A stretch of DNA of 64,000 nt from Sinosporangium album. GTDB lineage: Bacteria > Actinomycetota > Actinomycetes > Streptosporangiales > Streptosporangiaceae. Positions 1 through 8,192 of this stretch are shown here, piece after piece; within the stretch, counting starts at the first letter, position 1, and each line of letters opens with the position of its first letter. Under the pieces are notes generated by a model. It saw only the letters and a list, made by a program, of their open reading frames with translations. It made no database searches and was not told where the DNA came from. The translations under genes were made by a program, and so were the position numbers. The stretch lies in NCBI RefSeq assembly GCF_900100605.1, contig NZ_FNCN01000003.1:62001-126000 (forward strand). The letters run 5' to 3'.

Positions 1-587
1 ACCTTCAGCGCTTGCTCGATGCTGGAGCGTTCCTGAACCTGGGTGAGGATGTCGAGGTACTGACCGATGATCACCTCGGTGCGCATCTGGTCGAACAGGG
101 TCCGTGCCGTACGTAGCCTGCCGGGCGCGACCTCGGCCACGGCCAGCAGTTCATCGGCCCAGGCCAGCGCCAAGGTGCCCATCAAGATGCCGGCCGCGCG
201 CCCGAACTCGGGAGCGCTCGAGCCGCCGTGCAGGGCGGCCAGGCTGTGATGCATCGTGGGGCGTCCGCGGCGCAGGTCGCTGCTGTCCATGATGTCGTCG
301 TGGATCAGCAGGCCCGCGTGGCAGAGCTCCAGGGCCGCGCCCGCGGAGATCACCCCTTCGCTCTCCCCGCCGCCCGCGCCGCGCCAGCCCCAGTAGCAGA
401 GGAGGGGCCGGACACGCTTGCCGCCGTGGAGCACGAAGTCACCGAGCAGCCGATAGGCGTCCGCCACCTCGGGGTCGTCCACGGGCGCGGAGTGCTCGCC
501 CAGGAAGTCGGCGAGCCTGCGGTCGACCAGCGCCTTTATCTGTGTATCAGGCTCCACCGGTGTTGTCTGCTCGGTTTCCACGATCAT
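1..587 (-). CDS. Polyprenyl (isoprenoid) diphosphate synthase, N-terminal part
   Basis: Partial gene running off the left edge; 195 N-terminal residues are visible. The protein condenses isopentenyl diphosphate onto an allylic diphosphate to make a prenyl diphosphate chain. The first aspartate-rich motif is complete (LLIHDDIMDSSDLRRG), preceded by the GGKRVRPLL motif that binds IPP diphosphate in this family. The second Asp-rich motif lies beyond the edge, so chain length (GGPP or longer) cannot be judged. The ATG at 587 has a GAGGGG ribosome site about 8 nt upstream; another ATG at 603 is out of frame. Gene order upstream is divergent from an IclR regulator. Confidence 0.93.
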   Translation of the reverse strand, partial: MIVETEQTTPVEPDTQIKALVDRRLADFLGEHSAPVDDPEVADAYRLLGDFVLHGGKRVRPLLCYWGWRGAGGGESEGVISAGAALELCHAGLLIHDDIMDSSDLRRGRPTMHHSLAALHGGSSAPEFGRAAGILMGTLALAWADELLAVAEVAPGRLRTARTLFDQMRTEVIIGQYLDILTQVQERSSIEQALK

Positions 588-887
588 CGCGCGTACCCCT
601 CATAAGACCCTTGATGCGCGGAACGCTATTGAGCGGCTACTAAAAGTAAAAGCGTCCATTCCGAATAGTGGAACGTTTGAACCGCGCCCGGTCTGGGGCT
701 ACCGGACGCCCAAGCCGATAGATGGATCTTGTACGGCAAAGCCGACATGTCGCCAACCGCCGCCACCTTGGGGTGCCCATGGCCTGTAATATGGCTTGTC
801 CGCTACTTACCGTGGACAATTCATTGCCTTGGGTAGTCATGCTTTGACAGATCCATGGATGGCGCATGCCTTCCCCAAGCCGGATAG
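588..887. other. Intergenic region between divergent polyprenyl synthase and IclR genes
   Basis: About 300 bp with lower GC than its flanks, so it probably holds both divergent promoters. I could not pick out a convincing -35/-10 pair or an IclR-type palindrome. A 75-codon minus-strand frame at 640-867 has no recognisable domain and codon use unlike the neighbours. Confidence 0.5.
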
Positions 888-1742
888 GTGCGTAGGAGAA
901 TGTCGCAGAATAGCGCTTGTCAGGAAGCAGTCCTGTCCACGCAGATAGTGCCCGTCCAGTCGCCCACCAGCCTGGAGAAAGCCATCGCCATCCTGACTTC
1001 GCTCAGTAAGGCCTCCCACCCCATGAGCCTCGCCGAGCTGTCCAGGAGCACCGGACTTCCGAAGACCACCGCGTACCGCCTCCTCGGCACCCTCTGCCGG
1101 AACGGCCTCGCCCAGCGCATCGGCATCGACTACGCCGTTGGCGACCATCTCCTCACCCTCGCCGGCCACGGCCGGCGGCCGTTCCCCGCCGCCCGCCGCA
1201 TCGTCCTACCGCACCTGGTCCGCCTTTACGAGCTGACCCGGCACACCGTCAACCTCGCCGTCGCCCGCGGCCTCGAAGCGGCCTACGTCGAACGCGTCTA
1301 CGGCCAGAGCCGCATCGACTCGCCCTCCGACGACATCGACCGCGCCCCGCTCCACTGCACCGCCACCGGCAAAGTCCTGCTCGCCTTCGACCAGGAACTC
1401 GGCCAGTCCTTCCGCCGGCACGGCAGCCGCACCCGCATGACCCGCCACACCCTCGTCACCGACACCGCCCTCGACCGCGAACTGCACCGGGTCCGCCGCC
1501 AAGGCGTCGCCTACGCCCGCGAAGAACTCGCCAAAGGCATCGCCTGCGCCGCCGCCCCCGTCTTCGGTCCCGACGGCAGAATCTGCATGTCCATCGGCGT
1601 CGCCGGCCCCGCCGGCACCCTCCACCTCCCCGAACTCGCCGCCGTCGTCCGGCGCACCGCCAACGCCCTCTCCAGCGCCGTCGGCAAACACGCCGCCCGC
1701 CAACCCACCCCCCACCTCACCCCCGCCCCCCGCCTCCTCTGA
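888..1742 (+). CDS. IclR-family transcriptional regulator
   Basis: 284 residues. The N-terminal winged helix-turn-helix is clear (SLEKAIAIL, then LAELSRSTGLPKTTAYRLL), followed by the IclR effector domain with its typical GKVLLAF motif and the Cys-containing C-terminal segment (GIACAAAPVFGPDG). IclR proteins bind DNA as dimers or tetramers and respond to small metabolites; the ligand here is unknown. The start is uncertain: GTG at 888 is used, but ATG at 900 is also in frame, with an AGGAG too close to work well. The last 20 residues are Pro/Thr-rich and probably disordered. No catabolic operon sits beside it, so the target is not evident. Confidence 0.9.
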   Translation: MRRRMSQNSACQEAVLSTQIVPVQSPTSLEKAIAILTSLSKASHPMSLAELSRSTGLPKTTAYRLLGTLCRNGLAQRIGIDYAVGDHLLTLAGHGRRPFPAARRIVLPHLVRLYELTRHTVNLAVARGLEAAYVERVYGQSRIDSPSDDIDRAPLHCTATGKVLLAFDQELGQSFRRHGSRTRMTRHTLVTDTALDRELHRVRRQGVAYAREELAKGIACAAAPVFGPDGRICMSIGVAGPAGTLHLPELAAVVRRTANALSSAVGKHAARQPTPHLTPAPRLL

Positions 1743-1851
1743 CCCCCACGACGCCGACTCAGCGGCAGGTCCGGGGCGAAGGCGGACGTGCCGTACACGA
1801 ACTCGGCGGTGAAGGTCATATCGCAGGGGGAGTTCAGGGCCCGTTAATTCG

Positions 1852-1882
1852 CTGGACGGGGGCGGCGGCGCCTCACTACGGT
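1852..1882 (+). promoter_or_regulatory. Predicted promoter of the efflux-gene leader
   Basis: CTGGAC at 1852-1857 and TACGGT at 1877-1882 form a plausible -35/-10 pair with 19 nt spacing. The -10 box ends exactly 7 nt before the ATG at 1890, the geometry of a leaderless transcript. This is a pattern match only. Confidence 0.4.
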
Positions 1883-1889
1883 GGGCCGC

Positions 1890-1919
1890 ATGTCCAGCCC
1901 CGAGGCGTCAAGACGCTAG
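1890..1919 (+). CDS. Nine-residue leader peptide (MSSPEASRR)
   Basis: Tiny ORF, ATG SSPEASRR TAG, probably translated from a leaderless transcript. Its stop codon (1917-1919) overlaps the 5' arm of the terminator hairpin that starts at 1918. A ribosome stalled on this ORF would cover that arm and favour read-through into the efflux gene 300 bp downstream. Leader peptides of about nine residues are known upstream of chloramphenicol resistance genes; the assignment here rests on layout, not on sequence identity. Confidence 0.45.
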   Translation: MSSPEASRR

Positions 1920-1942
1920 CCACCGGTCCTTCGGTGGCTTTT
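1918..1942 (+). terminator. Intrinsic terminator inside the leader (attenuator)
   Basis: Perfect 8-bp stem AGCCACCG / CGGTGGCT with a 6-nt loop (GTCCTT) followed by a T-run (TTTT). It sits between the nine-codon leader ORF and the efflux gene, and 175 bp after the IclR stop. It could simply end IclR transcription, but the overlap with the leader stop codon favours attenuation. Confidence 0.65.
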
Positions 1943-2250
1943 CGCTGTGTCCAGCCGACGCGCCGCTCCATGCGAGACGGCGCCGCTCTCCGCTGTCCAC
2001 GCCGCGTCGGCCATGCTGCGCCTTCCACGCCGCCGAAGCACTGTCGCACGGGCTGTCTTCGCACCGGATGACCCGCCGCCCACGCCGTTTCCCCGGCGTC
2101 CACCGCGGCGCCGTCCACCGGTTGCCCTTCACGCGGTGATGCCGCGCGCCCGGCCGTACGGCTGCTCCTCGTGACACTCCGCCGCGCCGGGCCGTCGCGG
2201 CGTGCGCCGCGTCCTGTCATCGACCCGCGATGTGGTTGTGGAGTGTTGTC
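1943..2250. other. Untranslated leader between terminator and efflux gene
   Basis: About 300 bp without a convincing gene. Several frames stay open on both strands but show Arg/Pro-rich composition typical of GC-rich shadow frames. It may hold alternative RNA structures of the attenuator; I saw no second strong hairpin. Confidence 0.4.
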
Positions 2251-3456
2251 GTGCCGTTCGCCATTTACCTGCTCGGACTGGCGGTCTTCGCCCAGGGGAC
2301 GTCCGAGTTCATGCTGTCCGGCCTGGTGCCGGGCATCGCCCAAGACCTTCATGTGTCCATCCCCGCCGCGGGGGCGCTCACCTCGGCCTTCGCCGTAGGC
2401 ATGGTCGTCGGAGCGCCGCTGATGGCGGTGCTCAGCCTGCGGTGGCCGAGGCGGACGGCGCTGCTGGTCTTCTTGGCCGTCTTCATGGTGGTCCACATCG
2501 TCGGGGCCGTCACCACCGACTTCGGTGTGCTGCTCGCCACCCGCGCGATCGGAGCCTTGGCCAATGCCGGGTTCCTCGCCGTGGGGATGGCGACGGCGAC
2601 AAGCATGGTGGAACCCCATGCCAAGGGGCGGGTCATCTCCGTCCTCCTGTCGGGCGTCACCCTCGCCTGCGTCGCCGGGGTGCCCGCCGGAGCGCTGATG
2701 GGACAGCTCTGGGGCTGGCGGTCGGCGTTCTGGGCCGTGGCCCTGATCTGCGCGCCCGTCCTGATCGCGGTCGTGCGCTCGGTGCCCGGCCCCGCCCCGG
2801 CGGTGCCGGAGGCCACGGCCCGTCGGCATGCCGAAGTGCCCAGTGCGCGCCGGGAACTGCGGGCGTTGCGCCGTCCCCGGCTCCTGGTGATCCTGCTCCT
2901 CGGCGCCCTGGTGAACGGCGCCACCTTTTGCACGTTCACCTACCTGCTGCCCCTCACGACCCAGGTCAGCGGGTTCCAGGAGAGCTGGACGCCGGTCCTG
3001 CTGGCCCTCTTCGGCCTCGGGTCGTTCCTCGGCGTCACCGTCGCCGGCCGGATGTCGGATAACCGGCCGATGCGGCTGCTCGTGCCCGGCGGCGGCGCCC
3101 TGCTCGCCGGGTGGCTGCTGTTCGCCGTGGCCGCCGACAGCCCGGTGGCGGCATTGCTTCTGCTCTTCGTGCAGGGGACGCTCTCATTCGCGGTCGGTTC
3201 GACGCTGATCACCCGGGCGGTGTACGCGGCGTCCGGGGCGCCGACCCTGGCCGGCTCCTTCGCGACGGCGGCCTTCAACGTGGGCGCGGCGCTCGGACCC
3301 GCCGCCGGCGGAGCCGCCATCGACGCGGGCCTGGGCTTTCGCTCCCCGCTGTGGGTCAGCGCGCTGCTCGTCGCCCTGGCGTTCGCCGTCGCGGGTCTGG
3401 CGCACGCCGTACGGCAGGCCAGGGGAGGCCCGGGGGAGACCTCGCCGGTCATCTGA
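2251..3456 (+). CDS. Cmx/CmrA-type chloramphenicol efflux MFS transporter
   Basis: 401 residues with about 12 hydrophobic segments, a DHA1-family drug:proton antiporter of the inner membrane. The N-terminus (GLAVFAQGTSEFMLSGLVPG), SAFAVGMVVGAPLMA and the loop RWPRRTALL match the Cmx/CmrA group of actinobacterial chloramphenicol exporters as I know it. Drug specificity is inferred from family resemblance. GTG at 2251 is preferred over the in-frame ATG at 2230 because GTGGAG lies 7 nt upstream. The leader ORF and terminator at 1890-1942 suggest induction by a translation inhibitor. Confidence 0.88.
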   Translation: MPFAIYLLGLAVFAQGTSEFMLSGLVPGIAQDLHVSIPAAGALTSAFAVGMVVGAPLMAVLSLRWPRRTALLVFLAVFMVVHIVGAVTTDFGVLLATRAIGALANAGFLAVGMATATSMVEPHAKGRVISVLLSGVTLACVAGVPAGALMGQLWGWRSAFWAVALICAPVLIAVVRSVPGPAPAVPEATARRHAEVPSARRELRALRRPRLLVILLLGALVNGATFCTFTYLLPLTTQVSGFQESWTPVLLALFGLGSFLGVTVAGRMSDNRPMRLLVPGGGALLAGWLLFAVAADSPVAALLLLFVQGTLSFAVGSTLITRAVYAASGAPTLAGSFATAAFNVGAALGPAAGGAAIDAGLGFRSPLWVSALLVALAFAVAGLAHAVRQARGGPGETSPVI

Positions 3457-3693
3457 CCCGGGCCGCGGTCCCGGGCCGGGCGAAGCGGCCCCGGCCCCAC
3501 CCCGGCGGGCCGCTGATGTGGAGGGCCGCGGTGGCCGGTGATCGCGAGTGAGCGGAGCGGGTATTCGACCATGTCCATCCCCTGGATGCTGAATTCTCAT
3601 CTGTGTATGTCCAGCAGTACGGGGACCCGCATTTACCGGGTTCAACCGGTGAATGTGTAGAAATACGCATTGCGGCGCGCTGTGGTGGTGACG

Positions 3694-3725
3694 GAAAAGA
3701 GCCCCCCGCCGTAGCGGAAGGCTCT
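3694..3725 (-). terminator. Terminator of the sigma/anti-sigma operon
   Basis: Read on the minus strand: AGAGCC, an inner CCGC-TACG-GCGG hairpin, GGCTCT, then TTTT. It lies 25 nt past the anti-sigma stop codon, as expected for an intrinsic terminator. Confidence 0.8.
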
Positions 3726-3750
3726 CGTGGATATGTGCGGGCGTGGAAAA

Positions 3751-4491
3751 CTAGACCGGCACTGAAAGCAGCGTCTCGCCATCGATCACCTTGATCTCGA
3801 AAGCGGCGATCTCATCGCGGGCAAAGGCCGTGCCCCCGTGGAAGTAATAAGGCCCCGAGGGCCCGGACGCGTCGTAATCCCCGGCGGGAACCGCCCATCC
3901 CGTCATCACCCGCCGTTCGCCCGACCTGGAGACCGCGATCAGCTCGCACTTCAGCGGGCTGCGGACGCCTGTGAGCTCCACCACCGCATGGGTGCCCCAG
4001 TCCTTGGCCTCGACCGCCACCACCCCGCTGACGCCCGAAGGGCCCGTGCCCGGGAACTTGTCGCCATGGCGGAACATCTCCTTGGCGAAGCTCTGCACCC
4101 CGCCCGTGGCGTGCGCCGACCCCCCGTCGCCGGGGCCGCCGACCGCGGCGCCCACGCCGTACCCGCCCACGACGAGGACCGCCGCGGCGGCTGCGGCCAG
4201 CAGGAACGTAGTCCTGCGAGCGCGGCGGCGGGCCGCCTTCGAACGCCGCACGAGATCGATCACCTGCGCGGGTTCGGGGTCGGTGGCCTGCCCGCCCTCC
4301 TCGCCTTCCTTGACGTCGGCCTCGACCGGCCCTAGATCGGAGAGCAGCCCGGCCAGGCCGGACATCTCCGCGAGTTCCGCTGCACATGGCTCGCATGTCG
4401 CGAGATGCGTCTCGAATGCGGCCCGGTCCCTCACGTCGAGCAACCCCAGGGCGTAGGCGGCCACATCGGTGTGTTGAATCGGGGCGTTCAC
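3751..4491 (-). CDS. Membrane-bound zinc anti-sigma factor
   Basis: 246 residues. Residues 1-50 form a zinc-binding anti-sigma domain with the HxxxCxxC signature (HLATCEPC), which would bind the sigma factor encoded just upstream. An Arg-rich stretch precedes one transmembrane helix near residues 95-115 (FLLAAAAAAVLVVGG). The rest is an extracytoplasmic domain of the type that ends SxSGxYDASGPSGPYYF, likely anti-sigma-K/RskA-like. The start ATG overlaps the sigma stop by 4 nt, so the two are co-translated. The signal that releases the sigma factor is unknown. Confidence 0.92.
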   Translation of the reverse strand: MNAPIQHTDVAAYALGLLDVRDRAAFETHLATCEPCAAELAEMSGLAGLLSDLGPVEADVKEGEEGGQATDPEPAQVIDLVRRSKAARRRARRTTFLLAAAAAAVLVVGGYGVGAAVGGPGDGGSAHATGGVQSFAKEMFRHGDKFPGTGPSGVSGVVAVEAKDWGTHAVVELTGVRSPLKCELIAVSRSGERRVMTGWAVPAGDYDASGPSGPYYFHGGTAFARDEIAAFEIKVIDGETLLSVPV

Positions 4492-5081
4492 GCCTTCACC
4501 CCTCTCTCCTCAAGCACCAGGCGCAACGCCCGGACTGCGTAATAGACGCGGGATTTCACAGTGCCTATAGGAATGCCCAGTTTCTCGGCGGCGTCGTTCA
4601 CCGACCGGTCACGCAGGATCGTCTCGTTGAGGATTTCCCGGTGAGCGGGAGAGAGCGACTTCAATGCTTCGGCCACGACCACCTGGCGCAGGAGGCCCTC
4701 CACTTCGTCCGGCATCGGCACGTTCTCCAGCGGGGCCTCGCCCGCCTCTTGAGGCCGTGCTTCCTTACGGCGTCGATCGTCGATCACGATACGTCTCGCC
4801 ACCGTCGCCAACCACGGCATCAAGGAATTCGCACCCGAATCCAACTGATCCACGCTTCGCCATGCGCGGATCATGGTCTCCTGCACCACGTCCTCCGCCC
4901 ACTGCCGGTCCCCGAAGGTGAGCCGGACGGCGAACGCCAGCAGCGGCCGGTGATACTCCCGGTAGAGGGCGGCGAAGACCGCCTCCCCGTCATGGGCGCG
5001 GGCGTGATCGTGATCGCGGTCGCGCCCGCCCGGCGGACGCAGGAGGTCGAACCACCTCCGCCGCGCTCCAGTGCTCTCCAT
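4488..5081 (-). CDS. ECF-type RNA polymerase sigma factor
   Basis: 197 residues. Region 2 is visible (ALYREYHRPLLAFAVRLT, then WAEDVVQETMIRAWR), and region 4 ends with a helix-turn-helix (SVNDAAEKLGIPIGTVKSRVYYAVRALR). It directs RNA polymerase to a small regulon and is held by the anti-sigma factor encoded with a 4-nt overlap downstream. The ATG at 5081 has GGAG 10 nt upstream; the open frame runs much further upstream but that part is Arg/Pro-rich without homology. Group assignment within ECF sigma factors is not attempted. Confidence 0.93.
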   Translation of the reverse strand: MESTGARRRWFDLLRPPGGRDRDHDHARAHDGEAVFAALYREYHRPLLAFAVRLTFGDRQWAEDVVQETMIRAWRSVDQLDSGANSLMPWLATVARRIVIDDRRRKEARPQEAGEAPLENVPMPDEVEGLLRQVVVAEALKSLSPAHREILNETILRDRSVNDAAEKLGIPIGTVKSRVYYAVRALRLVLEERGVKA

Positions 5082-5290
5082 GGTCGGACGTCTCCGGAGG
5101 GTGAGTGCGCCGCCGGCCAGGCCGACCGGTGCTGCCGTCGCCTGCGTGTGCTGTCGAGTCACGGTGGTCCTTCGAATGCCGAGTCCACCCGGTTGTACGC
5201 GAAGACACGGCGCCGGGTTCACGGGAATCCGCGGGGATTTGCGGCTCATGCCGTACGGCTGCGCGGGGCGGCCTGCGCCGTACGGCACCG

Positions 5291-5320
5291 CCGGAGGTCC
5301 CAGGGGTAAGGGACCTTTGG
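5291..5320. promoter_or_regulatory. Inverted repeat upstream of the UspA gene
   Basis: Arms CCGGAGGTCCC and GGGACCTTTGG around an 8-nt spacer, 9 of 11 positions complementary with a perfect GGTCCC/GGGACC core. It lies 60 bp before the UspA start. The GGGACC core resembles the DosR/DevR dormancy operator (GGGACT-type half-sites), which would fit a UspA gene, but spacing differs, so the regulator is uncertain. Confidence 0.45.
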
Positions 5321-5380
5321 CGGTGTCGTGGTGACCCCGCGCTGGGATTTGATCGTTCGTGCATGAGGGGAGAAGACAGG

Positions 5381-6229
5381 ATGATCGTGGTCGGAGTGGA
5401 CGGGTCGGACACCGGCCTTGAGGCCGCGGCCTGGGCGGCGCGGGAGGCCGAGATGCGCCGAGCCCCAGTGCGCGTGGTCTACGCGATGGCGGAGTGGGCG
5501 CTGGAGATGGCGGAGGACGCACCCCACGCCGAGGTGGGCCGCTGGATGCGTGACAACGCGGCCACCGTGCTGGCCGACGCGGTGGCCCGAGTGAAGCAGG
5601 AGGCCCCCGATGTCGCGGTCGAGTCCCGCCTCCTCGGCGACGACCCCCGGCTGGCGCTGCTCGAAGAGGCCAAGGAGGCCGACCTGCTGGTCGTCGGCAA
5701 CCACGGCCTGGGAGGCTTCCGCGGCCTGCTGCTCGGCTCGGTCGCCCTGGGCGTGTCCGGGCAGGCAACCTGCCCGGTGGCCGTCGTCCGCGTACCGCCC
5801 GCCCCGCCGCGCAACGTGGTGGTCGTCGGCGTGGACGGCTCACCCGGGAGCCTGTCCGTCATCGAGTTCGCCTTCGCGGAGGCGGCCCTGCGCGGCGCGG
5901 AACTGCACGCCGTGCACGCCTGGAACTCCTCGATCATCGGCTACGGCCCGGAGACCCTCGCCGAGGCCCTGGAAGACGCCGCCACCGAGCGGCGCCTCCT
6001 CGCCGAAGTGGTCGCCGGATGCGGGGAGCGCTACCCCGATGTGAAGGTCATCGAGCGCAGCCGGCACGGGCACCCGGCCGAGGTGCTGCGCCTGGCCTCG
6101 GCCGACGCGGAACTGCTCGTCCTGGGGTCCCGGGGCAGGGGGCCGATGGCGGGGCTGTTCCTCGGATCTGTGAGCCACGCGCTGCTCCACCACGGGAACT
6201 GCCCGATCGTGGTGCTCAGCACAGGGTGA
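5381..6229 (+). CDS. Universal stress protein with two tandem UspA domains
   Basis: 282 residues, two copies of the UspA fold: residues 1-140 (MIVVGVDGSDTG ... LLVVGNHGLGGFRGLLLGS) and 145-282 (VVVVGVDGSPGS ... LLVLGSRGRGPMAGLFLGS). Both copies keep the G-2x-G-9x-G-(S/T) ATP-binding pattern, so it should bind ATP. Cytoplasmic. Such tandem Usp proteins are typical of the hypoxia/dormancy response in actinobacteria. ATG 5381 is chosen over ATG 5363 because AGGGGAGA precedes it. PPK2 and an Rv1733c-like gene follow on the same strand, which strengthens the stress-regulon reading. Confidence 0.94.
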   Translation: MIVVGVDGSDTGLEAAAWAAREAEMRRAPVRVVYAMAEWALEMAEDAPHAEVGRWMRDNAATVLADAVARVKQEAPDVAVESRLLGDDPRLALLEEAKEADLLVVGNHGLGGFRGLLLGSVALGVSGQATCPVAVVRVPPAPPRNVVVVGVDGSPGSLSVIEFAFAEAALRGAELHAVHAWNSSIIGYGPETLAEALEDAATERRLLAEVVAGCGERYPDVKVIERSRHGHPAEVLRLASADAELLVLGSRGRGPMAGLFLGSVSHALLHHGNCPIVVLSTG

Positions 6230-6456
6230 TCGCCCTTCGGCTCGCACTCTCGCACTGTCGAGTGATTGGAGGTGGATGTATAGAGGGCTGCTTTCCCGGT
6301 AACGCCTGATGAGTTTTCACCGGCTTCAACAGGATTGCCTCTTTCCCACGTCGCCCGCCGGGCGGTCCCTGAACACCGGACCGCCCGGCGGCCCTATGCG
6401 TGGCCCCACCCCGCGGAGCGTCGGCTGCAGAGGGCGCCGGGGAGGCGTCCACCCGG

Positions 6457-6510
6457 CGGAAAGTCGCGGAAAGTCGCGGAAAGACCAGGAAAGTCGCGGA
6501 AAGACGCGGA
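6457..6510. repeat. Five to six 10-bp tandem repeats (GCGGAAAGTC)
   Basis: The unit GCGGAAAGTC recurs with an exact 10-bp period, the copies ending AAGTC, AAGTC, AAGAC, AAGTC, AAGAC. It ends 41 bp before the PPK2 start. A period of one helical turn puts all copies on the same DNA face, as in cooperative activator or repressor arrays. No reading frame through it looks coding. Confidence 0.75.
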
Positions 6511-6551
6511 GTTCGATGAGGCATGGCCGGATCCTGGGAAGGAACCGGTTC

Positions 6552-7379
6552 ATGGGTGGTACTCACAACGAGGACGCGGCGCCGAAGCTGCGGCGCAAGC
6601 CGTACGAGAAGAGGCTCTTCCACTTGCAGGGAGAATTGGTCAAACTGCAGGAGTGGGTGCGCTTCAACGGCGAACGCCTCGTCGTCGTTTTCGAAGGCCG
6701 CGACGCCGCCGGCAAGGGCAGCACGATCAAGCACATCGCGGAATACCTCAACCCGCGGGTGACCAGGATCGTGGCCCTGCCCGCGCCGACCGAGCGGGAA
6801 CGCACCCAGTGGTATTTCCAGCGCTACGTCGAACAACTCCCCGCCGCCGGAGAGATCGTGCTCTTCGACCGGAGCTGGTACAACCGTGCGGGTGTCGAGC
6901 GGGTGATGGGCTTCTGCACACCCGACGAGCACGCCAGATTCCTCCACCAGTGCCCGATCTTCGAGAGGCTCCTGGTGGAAGACGGCATCATGCTGCGGAA
7001 ATACTGGTTCTCGGTCAGCGACGAGGAGCAGGAGCGCAGGTTTCACGCCCGCCTCTCCGACCCCATGCGCCGCTGGAAACTCTCCACAATGGACCTGGAG
7101 TCCATCAACCGCTGGGAGGACTACTCCCGCGCCAAAGACGAGATGCTTGTCCACACCGACATTCCCGAGGCGCCATGGCACCATGTGGAAAGCGAGGACA
7201 AACGGCGGGCCAGAATCAACATGATCTCCCATCTGCTCGCATCCGTCCCCTACCGGGAGGTCGAACGCCCACCCCTGGAGATCCCCCTCCGGCCCGCCGC
7301 CACCGGATATCGCCGCCCGCCTCGGAGACCCGAGACCTATGTGCCCGATGTGGCCATCGAACTGATCCGCGACACATGA
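6552..7379 (+). CDS. ppk2: Polyphosphate kinase 2 (PPK2)
   Basis: 275 residues, the usual length of a one-domain PPK2. It moves phosphate between polyphosphate and nucleoside phosphates. Walker A lies at residues 49-56 (GRDAAGKG), Walker B-like FDRSWYNRAGVERVMGF follows, and the lid and C-terminal RWKLSTMDLESINRW motif is intact. Subclass (NDP or NMP preference) cannot be fixed by eye. The ATG has AAGGA 8 nt upstream. The frame is open further upstream through the 10-bp repeat array, but that part is not PPK2-like. It lies between UspA and an Rv1733c-like gene, suggesting shared stress control. Confidence 0.94.
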   Translation: MGGTHNEDAAPKLRRKPYEKRLFHLQGELVKLQEWVRFNGERLVVVFEGRDAAGKGSTIKHIAEYLNPRVTRIVALPAPTERERTQWYFQRYVEQLPAAGEIVLFDRSWYNRAGVERVMGFCTPDEHARFLHQCPIFERLLVEDGIMLRKYWFSVSDEEQERRFHARLSDPMRRWKLSTMDLESINRWEDYSRAKDEMLVHTDIPEAPWHHVESEDKRRARINMISHLLASVPYREVERPPLEIPLRPAATGYRRPPRRPETYVPDVAIELIRDT

Positions 7380-7502
7380 GCCCGAAGGCCCTCATCAAAC
7401 TTGGCCAAGGACACTGGCGTACGGGACGTATATGAGTAACGGTGAAGAAAGAGCTTTCGACGGAGACCGATTCCGATGTGAGAGCTGGGGGAGTGGTTCC
7501 CG

Positions 7503-8093
7503 ATGCGCGCACTGAACGGATGGGGAGCGAGGTGCCTGCGCCTGTACCGACCGGATCGCAACCCGCTCCGGCGCCGCTGCGACAGGATCGAGGCATTCGT
7601 CGTCACAATCCTGCTCCTCATCGGCCTCGTGGCCGTCTACCCCGCCGTCGTCGTAGGCGTCATGACCTTCGACCACGGCGTGGCCACGGAGAAAGCGGGC
7701 CGCTGGGTCCACGCCGTCGTCGTGTCCGAAGCCCCCCACGGAGTCCTGACCAGCGCCGCGGCCCAAGCCGCCCCCGCCATGGCCCACGTCCGCTGGCACG
7801 GCCCCGGCGACAAGAACACCACCGCCCTGGCCCCCGTCCCCGCCGGAACAGAGCCCGGCCAAGCCGTCAACATCTGGGTCGACGGCTCCGGCACCCCCGG
7901 CTCCGGCCCGCAGGACCGCGTCACCACGGTCGTCCACGCCGTCACCACCGGCCTCGGCACCATGATCGGTGCCGCCGCCCTCCTCTGCCTGGCCGGCGCC
8001 CTCACCCGCAAAGTCCTCGACCGGCGCCGCCTCGCCGAGTGGGAGGCCGAGTGGACCGCCGCCGACCGCCACTGGCCCACCCGCGGCGCCTGA
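7503..8093 (+). CDS. Rv1733c-family two-helix membrane protein
   Basis: 196 residues. Pattern NPLRRRCDRIEAF followed by a first membrane helix (about residues 33-55), a 100-residue extracytoplasmic domain (WVDGSG motif), and a second helix near residues 145-165, then a short cytoplasmic tail. This is the architecture of mycobacterial Rv1733c, a dormancy (DosR) regulon protein of unknown biochemical role. GGGGGAG precedes the ATG. A perfect 10-bp palindrome CTTGGCCAAG at 7399-7408 lies upstream. The neighbouring UspA and PPK2 genes fit the same stress theme. Confidence 0.82.
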   Translation: MRALNGWGARCLRLYRPDRNPLRRRCDRIEAFVVTILLLIGLVAVYPAVVVGVMTFDHGVATEKAGRWVHAVVVSEAPHGVLTSAAAQAAPAMAHVRWHGPGDKNTTALAPVPAGTEPGQAVNIWVDGSGTPGSGPQDRVTTVVHAVTTGLGTMIGAAALLCLAGALTRKVLDRRRLAEWEAEWTAADRHWPTRGA

Positions 8094-8192
8094 CCTCCGT
8101 CGGCGTGACCGGCCTCGGGGGCTGATGGCCGTACGGCATGGGCCTTGGTCGTCGGCGTGGTGGCCTCAGTCGCCTCGGTTGTCTTTGTCGCC

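Noticed and set aside
1876-2829. A 317-codon minus-strand frame across the attenuator and efflux gene
   Set aside because: Arg/His/Gly-rich composition, no domain, and it lies opposite a clear MFS gene.
5082-5843. Upstream extension of the ECF sigma factor frame
   Set aside because: Arg/Pro-rich without homology and overlapping the divergent UspA gene; the sigma domain begins just after ATG 5081.
7399-7408. CTTGGCCAAG as a DosR operator
   Set aside because: Only a 10-bp palindrome with no match to the extended DosR consensus; kept as a remark in the neighbouring gene entry.
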